15,278 nt of DNA from CAMNAO01 sp045605145 (GTDB lineage Bacteria > Bacillota > Clostridia > Oscillospirales > Oscillospiraceae): positions 1 to 15,278 of the forward strand of contig JAZUPH010000014.1 in assembly GCA_045605145.1 (NCBI GenBank). The letters run 5' to 3'. This document shows, piece by piece, positions 12,208-15,278 of this stretch. Below the pieces are notes generated by a model. It was not told where the DNA came from and did not search any database. It saw nothing but the letters and a program-made list of their open reading frames with translations. Made by a program: the position numbers and the translations under genes. How positions within the stretch are numbered: the first letter of the stretch is position 1; the number at the start of each line of letters is the position of its first letter.

Positions 12208-12951
12208 TCAGCCGATGTGCAGACCGCCGGAGAGATTGATGACCTGACCGGTGACGAAGCCAGCCTCTTCACTGGCGAGGTAGGCGACTGCTGCGCCGAA
12301 CTCATCATTGGTTCCGATGCGTCCAACAGGGATGGAGGAAAGAATGGAAGCAGAGTCAAAGTTCTTGGGGCTGCGGGGAGGATGGTCATTGACGATGCCG
12401 CTGGCGGCAATGCAGTTGACGGTAATGCCGGTGCCGGCGAGCTGACGGGCCATGCAGTAGGTCATGTTGATAACGCCTGCGCGTGCGATGCTGTCGCACA
12501 TATTTTCGCCGGTGAAGCCGTCCTGTGCGCCGGCGCTGGCCATAAAGATGATGCGTCCGGCCTTGCTCTTCTTCAGGAAGGGCAGAGCAGCCTGAGCCAT
12601 CTTGAAAGAGCCAATGATCTGATGGTTGAGCTTCTTGCTCAGATCCTCAGGATTGACATCCTCAACAGCCACGGGAGCGTCGAAGCCGCCGGTCTTGTTG
12701 ATGACAACATCAACAGAGCCGAATCTCTCGGCGATCTCACCGAAAAGGGCATCGTCGCCCCTCTCGTTGCTAAGGGCGATGCAGTGATGCTTATACTCAC
12801 CGAGAGCTTCGATCATACCCTGAGCACGCTCGGGGCTGTGGGTAATCATAACAACATTCATGCCGGCCTGGCACATGGCGCGAACGGCGCCCTCACCAAT
12901 ATGACCGGTTGCGCCAGCAAATACGCAGGTGCGGCCTTCAAGAGTAAACAT
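12208..12951 (-). CDS. SDR-family protein with altered catalytic site, paralogue 1
   Basis: A 247-residue protein of the short-chain dehydrogenase/reductase fold (FabG-like). The nucleotide-binding turn is GATGHIGEG (13-21), Asn109 and Ser139 are at the places of the catalytic Asn and Ser, and the end GRIGTNDEFGAAVAYLASEEAGFVTGQVINLSGG is typical. The active Tyr-x-x-x-Lys is missing: the place before Ala-Gly reads DSIAR (153-157), and the NNAG motif reads NKTG. So either the chemistry is changed or the protein is not a classical dehydrogenase. GGAGG precedes the ATG, and it has its own promoter. A close paralogue lies upstream at 13131-13868 with the same changes. Confidence 0.87.
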   Translation of the reverse strand: MFTLEGRTCVFAGATGHIGEGAVRAMCQAGMNVVMITHSPERAQGMIEALGEYKHHCIALSNERGDDALFGEIAERFGSVDVVINKTGGFDAPVAVEDVNPEDLSKKLNHQIIGSFKMAQAALPFLKKSKAGRIIFMASAGAQDGFTGENMCDSIARAGVINMTYCMARQLAGTGITVNCIAASGIVNDHPPRSPKNFDSASILSSIPVGRIGTNDEFGAAVAYLASEEAGFVTGQVINLSGGLHIG

Positions 12952-13008
12952 ATAAAGCCTCCTTAAATAATTGTGATACTCAGTGAGCGTATACTGGAAA
13001 TTAAGGCC

Positions 13009-13037
13009 ATCGTAACAAAAAATTTGCGGCCTATCAA
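13009..13037 (-). promoter_or_regulatory. Promoter of SDR paralogue 1
   Basis: On the minus strand TTGATA (13032-13037) and TACGAT (13009-13014) are 17 bases apart. A direct repeat TGTCA-ctgc-TGTCA lies just upstream of it near 13047-13060 and could bind an activator. The gap 12952-13130 holds nothing else. Confidence 0.6.
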
Positions 13038-13130
13038 GTTACATTTGTCACTGCTGTCAGTTATAAATCGAACACATTCACGCAAATTTATGTTTAACAA
13101 CACGCCGTAACGGGAAAAACCGCGCACCTG

Positions 13131-13868
13131 TCAGCCGATATACAGCCCGCCGGACAGGTCAAGGATCTGACCGGTCATAAATGCGGATTCCTCGCTGGCC
13201 AGATACTGCACAAGGGCGCCGAACTCGTCAGATGTGCCGATACGACCCATGGGAACAGAAGACTTCAGCGTTTCCATATCCAGCAACCTGCCGTGGGGCG
13301 CATGGTCATTGAGCATGGCGCTCATGGCGATGCAGTTGACCGTGATGCCGTACTGCATCAGCTCTCTTGCAAGGCAGTAGGTCAGGCTGATAACGCCGCC
13401 GCGGGCAACGCTGTCGCAGATATACTCGCCGGAAAAACCGTTGCGCGCGCCGACACTGGAGGTGAGAATAACTCTGCCGGCCTTGCTCTCTTTGAGATAA
13501 GGCAGCGCTCTCATAACCGTACTGAAGCTGCCAGTGATCTGATGGTTGAGCTTCTTGTTAAGGTCTTCTGCGGTGACATCTTCCAGAGCCACAGGCATAT
13601 CGAATGCGCCGGTCTTACAGATCGCCACATCGACAGAGCCGAAGGTATCATAGACATACTTTACGGGATCCTCGTGTTCGGCGCCGACTACAACAATGCA
13701 TTTGCCGGGACAGTCTTTGAGGGATTCGGCAACTTCGGCAGCGTCGGCATTCATATGGGTCATGAGCGCCACATTCATGCCCGCCTCGCACATGGCGCGT
13801 ACAGCGCCGCGGCCAACCAAACCGCTGCCGCCGGAAAAGACGCAAGTTCTGCCTTTGAGTGTCAACAT
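13131..13868 (-). CDS. SDR-family protein with altered catalytic site, paralogue 2
   Basis: A 245-residue SDR-fold protein, identical to paralogue 1 at well over half of its positions by eye (shared GRTCVF, GAVRAMC, AGMNV, KKLNHQI, ESKAGR or KSKAGR, TYC.AR, GITVNCIA). The nucleotide turn is GGSGLVGRG (13-21). As in paralogue 1 the YxxxK pair is replaced by D-x-x-x-R (DSVAR, 152-156), while Ser138 and Asn108 remain. Tyr149 is nearby but is not shared by paralogue 1. ATG 13868 is chosen because GGAGG lies upstream and the paralogue starts at the same place; a longer in-frame start at 13931 would add a leader-like stretch over the promoter. Role unknown; probably sugar or polyol related given the divergent Gfo/Idh/MocA gene. 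Confidence 0.87.
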   Translation of the reverse strand: MLTLKGRTCVFSGGSGLVGRGAVRAMCEAGMNVALMTHMNADAAEVAESLKDCPGKCIVVVGAEHEDPVKYVYDTFGSVDVAICKTGAFDMPVALEDVTAEDLNKKLNHQITGSFSTVMRALPYLKESKAGRVILTSSVGARNGFSGEYICDSVARGGVISLTYCLARELMQYGITVNCIAMSAMLNDHAPHGRLLDMETLKSSVPMGRIGTSDEFGALVQYLASEESAFMTGQILDLSGGLYIG

Positions 13869-13901
13869 ATGGGTATACCTCCAAGTTATAATAATAACGT
13901 A

Positions 13902-13931
13902 AATGTACAATAAAAAGTAATAAATTGTCAA
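13902..13931 (-). promoter_or_regulatory. Promoter of SDR paralogue 2
   Basis: On the minus strand a perfect TTGACA (13926-13931) is followed after 18 bases by TACATT (13902-13907). The region is markedly AT-rich compared with its surroundings. It also supports the ATG at 13868, since transcription would begin near 13895. Confidence 0.68.
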
Positions 13932-13978
13932 TTACCTTAATAATTTCCCGCCATCCTCTTCCCATCCCTATTAATACA

Positions 13979-13987
13979 TGATATAAT
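13979..13987 (+). promoter_or_regulatory. Extended -10 promoter of the Gfo/Idh/MocA gene
   Basis: TGATATAAT (13979-13987) is a perfect extended -10 element (TGnTATAAT); the expected -35 position holds only TTCCCA-like sequence, as is allowed for extended -10 promoters. GGAGG at 14031-14035 precedes ATG 14043. It is divergent from the SDR promoter about 50 bp away. Confidence 0.65.
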
Positions 13988-14042
13988 CCCGGATACAGGC
14001 ACTCATACATAAGACATCCATCATTTCACAGGAGGTAAGTAT

Positions 14043-15047
14043 ATGAAACTGCTCAATATCGGCTTTATCGGCGCAAAGCATACCCATTATGCCGACTTCT
14101 CCGGCTATGTGAAGGAGTCGCCCTTCTGCCGCATTGCAGGCGTATGGGATGAGGACGGCGAGAAGGCCGCCAAGTGGGCCGCACAGATCGGCACATTTTC
14201 CACCGCAAGCTATGAGGACATTCTTTCAGACCCCAAGGTTGACGGCGTTGTTATCGCATCCACCCCACATCAGCACGAAGAGCATATTATTGCCGCCGCC
14301 AAGGCCGGCAAGGCTATTTATGTGGAGCAGCCGCTGGCCATCTCGGTTGAGGCGGCAAACCGTATCCGCGACGCGGTAAAGGAAGCGGGCGTACCATTTG
14401 TGCTGTCCAACCCCGTCAAGCGCAGCAATTATCTGTTTGCCAAAAACCTCGTTGACTCCGGCCTTATGGGTGAGATACTGCATATGCGCGTGCGCACCCT
14501 GCACGATAACTCCGTGCTGATGGTAGAGGGCAAGTTCCCCGAGTTTGAGTATGTCTACGACAAGAGTCAGAGCGGCGGCGGCGCAATGAACAACATGGGC
14601 TGCCACGGCGTTAAGCTCCTTCGCTGGTTCCTGGGCATGCCCGAGTCCGCCTTCGGTATGTACAGCAGCTTTACCGAGCCGGGCAAGAAAAACGACATTG
14701 AAGAAAACGCAGTGGTCGTGTTTAAATTCAAGGGCGGTGCCATCGGCACCATCGAGACCGGCTGGGTGCATCCCCGCTATCAGGGCGGCTTTGAGATCCA
14801 CGGCACCCAGGGCAGTATCGTCAGCACTTATGAGGGGCTCTCCTACAGGCTCAACTGCCGCGGCGGCGACTGGGTCAAGGTCTCACCCAAGCTGATGCCC
14901 GGCGCAATGTCACACCCCATGACCTACTGGATCGAGAATCTTTACAACGGCACTGCGATGGACGAGTTCGGCATTGACGAGGCTGTGGATCTGGTAATCA
15001 TGACCTGCGCGGCATATGATTCCCAGGGTAAGGAAGTTAAGCTGTAA
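14043..15047 (+). CDS. Gfo/Idh/MocA-family oxidoreductase-like protein
   Basis: A 334-residue protein with the family's two domains: an N-terminal Rossmann part (about 1-120; LNIGFIGAKHTHYADF, VDGVVIASTPHQHEEHIIAAAKAGKAIYVEQP) and a C-terminal alpha/beta part (GLMGEILHMRVR, GGGAMNNMGCHGVKLLRWFLG, GAIGTIETGW, FEIHGTQGSIVS). Family members oxidise sugars, inositols and related compounds with NAD(P). Two key places differ: the EKP motif reads EQP (Gln96 for Lys), and the DxGxH motif reads NMGCH (Asn184 for Asp; His188 kept). The GxGxxG turn is also changed (GFIGAKH). It may be a non-redox or altered-specificity member. Divergent from the SDR pair and ended by a strong terminator. Confidence 0.9.
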   Translation: MKLLNIGFIGAKHTHYADFSGYVKESPFCRIAGVWDEDGEKAAKWAAQIGTFSTASYEDILSDPKVDGVVIASTPHQHEEHIIAAAKAGKAIYVEQPLAISVEAANRIRDAVKEAGVPFVLSNPVKRSNYLFAKNLVDSGLMGEILHMRVRTLHDNSVLMVEGKFPEFEYVYDKSQSGGGAMNNMGCHGVKLLRWFLGMPESAFGMYSSFTEPGKKNDIEENAVVVFKFKGGAIGTIETGWVHPRYQGGFEIHGTQGSIVSTYEGLSYRLNCRGGDWVKVSPKLMPGAMSHPMTYWIENLYNGTAMDEFGIDEAVDLVIMTCAAYDSQGKEVKL

Positions 15048-15072
15048 GAGGCACAGAATCGATAAGCAATAA

Positions 15073-15105
15073 AAAAACGGCAGGAACAAAACTCCTGCCG
15101 TTTTT
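15073..15105. terminator. Bidirectional terminator between the Gfo/Idh/MocA gene and upp
   Basis: AAAAACGGCAGGA (15073-15085) and TCCTGCCGTTTTT (15093-15105) form a 13-bp stem whose A and T arms give a U-run on both strands. It lies between two converging genes. Confidence 0.9.
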
Positions 15106-15121
15106 GTCGTATAAAGTGAAC

Positions 15122-15278
15122 TTACTTGGTGCCAAAAATTCTGTCGCCGGCATCGCCCAGACCGGGAACGATGTAGCAATGCTCATTAAGGATGGGATCC
15201 TTAGCCGCCAGATAGATGTCAACATCGGGATGGTCACCCCTGACCTTGTCGATGCCTTCCTGAACGCCCAGGATGCAC
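15122..15278 (-). CDS. upp: Uracil phosphoribosyltransferase, C-terminal part (cut by window end)
   Basis: The last 52 residues of Upp, which joins uracil and PRPP to make UMP in pyrimidine salvage. The reading CILGVQEGIDKV, then HPDVDIYLAAKD, then LNEHCYIVPGLGDAGDRIFGT, ending in Lys and TAA (15122-15124), matches the conserved C-terminus, including the PGLGDAGDR uracil-binding loop. The 5' part lies beyond the window. Nothing odd is seen. Confidence 0.94.
   Translation of the reverse strand, partial: CILGVQEGIDKVRGDHPDVDIYLAAKDPILNEHCYIVPGLGDAGDRIFGTK

Noticed and set aside
12157..13913. Long plus-strand open frames opposite the two SDR genes.
   Set aside because: They are antisense shadows; the minus-strand proteins have family motifs, ribosome sites and promoters.

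Overview
The window reads as a chromosomal segment of a GC-rich Bacillota, most likely a gut Clostridia of the Oscillospirales type. This is inferred from strong GGAGG ribosome sites, TTG/GTG starts, the SufB/SufD-type Fe-S gene, a TM1266-type hydrogenase regulator, YlmH, LuxS, large serine recombinases and short palindromic repeats carrying CCCCTACA. No rRNA, tRNA or CRISPR array is visible. Both ends are cut inside genes: a SufB/SufD-family gene on the left and upp on the right.

Layout. (1) 1-1330: the 3' part of the Fe-S scaffold gene with its terminator, a 250-bp repeat-rich gap, then a GNAT acetyltransferase. (2) 1334-3083, minus strand: an AbrB-type regulator, ABC ATPase and ABC-2 permease whose stops and starts overlap. 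A triple 9-bp repeat lies in front of the operon. (3) 3261-6492: a P-loop ATPase gene (PRK06851-like) split in two by a 2221-bp element. The element carries a serine recombinase (minus strand) and, divergently, luxS and mtnN, the two enzymes that turn S-adenosylhomocysteine into homocysteine and the AI-2 precursor DPD. Removing the element at a 7-bp shared core rejoins the ATPase frame exactly. (4) 6518-7585: a XerC/D-like tyrosine recombinase. (5) 7732-9142: YlmH (S4 RNA-binding protein, TTG start) and a flavodoxin-fold oxidoreductase. (6) 9175-12147: a promoter, a structured leader ending in an intrinsic terminator with a matching antiterminator, then a TM1266-like regulator and a complete NMT1/SsuA-type ABC importer. 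(7) 12208-13868, minus strand: two tandem SDR paralogues that lack the usual YxxxK catalytic pair. (8) 14043-15047: a divergent Gfo/Idh/MocA-family protein, also with altered catalytic motifs. (9) the 3' end of upp, minus strand.

The main result is the luxS-mtnN-recombinase element inside the ATPase gene. Its two internal ends would join into a perfect palindromic attP (CCGCGGC-CCAT-GCCGCGG), while the rejoined host site is an imperfect version, as expected for serine-integrase recombination. This is a small mobile or excisable unit whose only cargo is AI-2 synthesis. The second lead is the attenuated leader at about 9210-9319, which matches no riboswitch class I can recall and governs an importer of unknown substrate. 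All family assignments come from reading motifs by eye; no database search was run.
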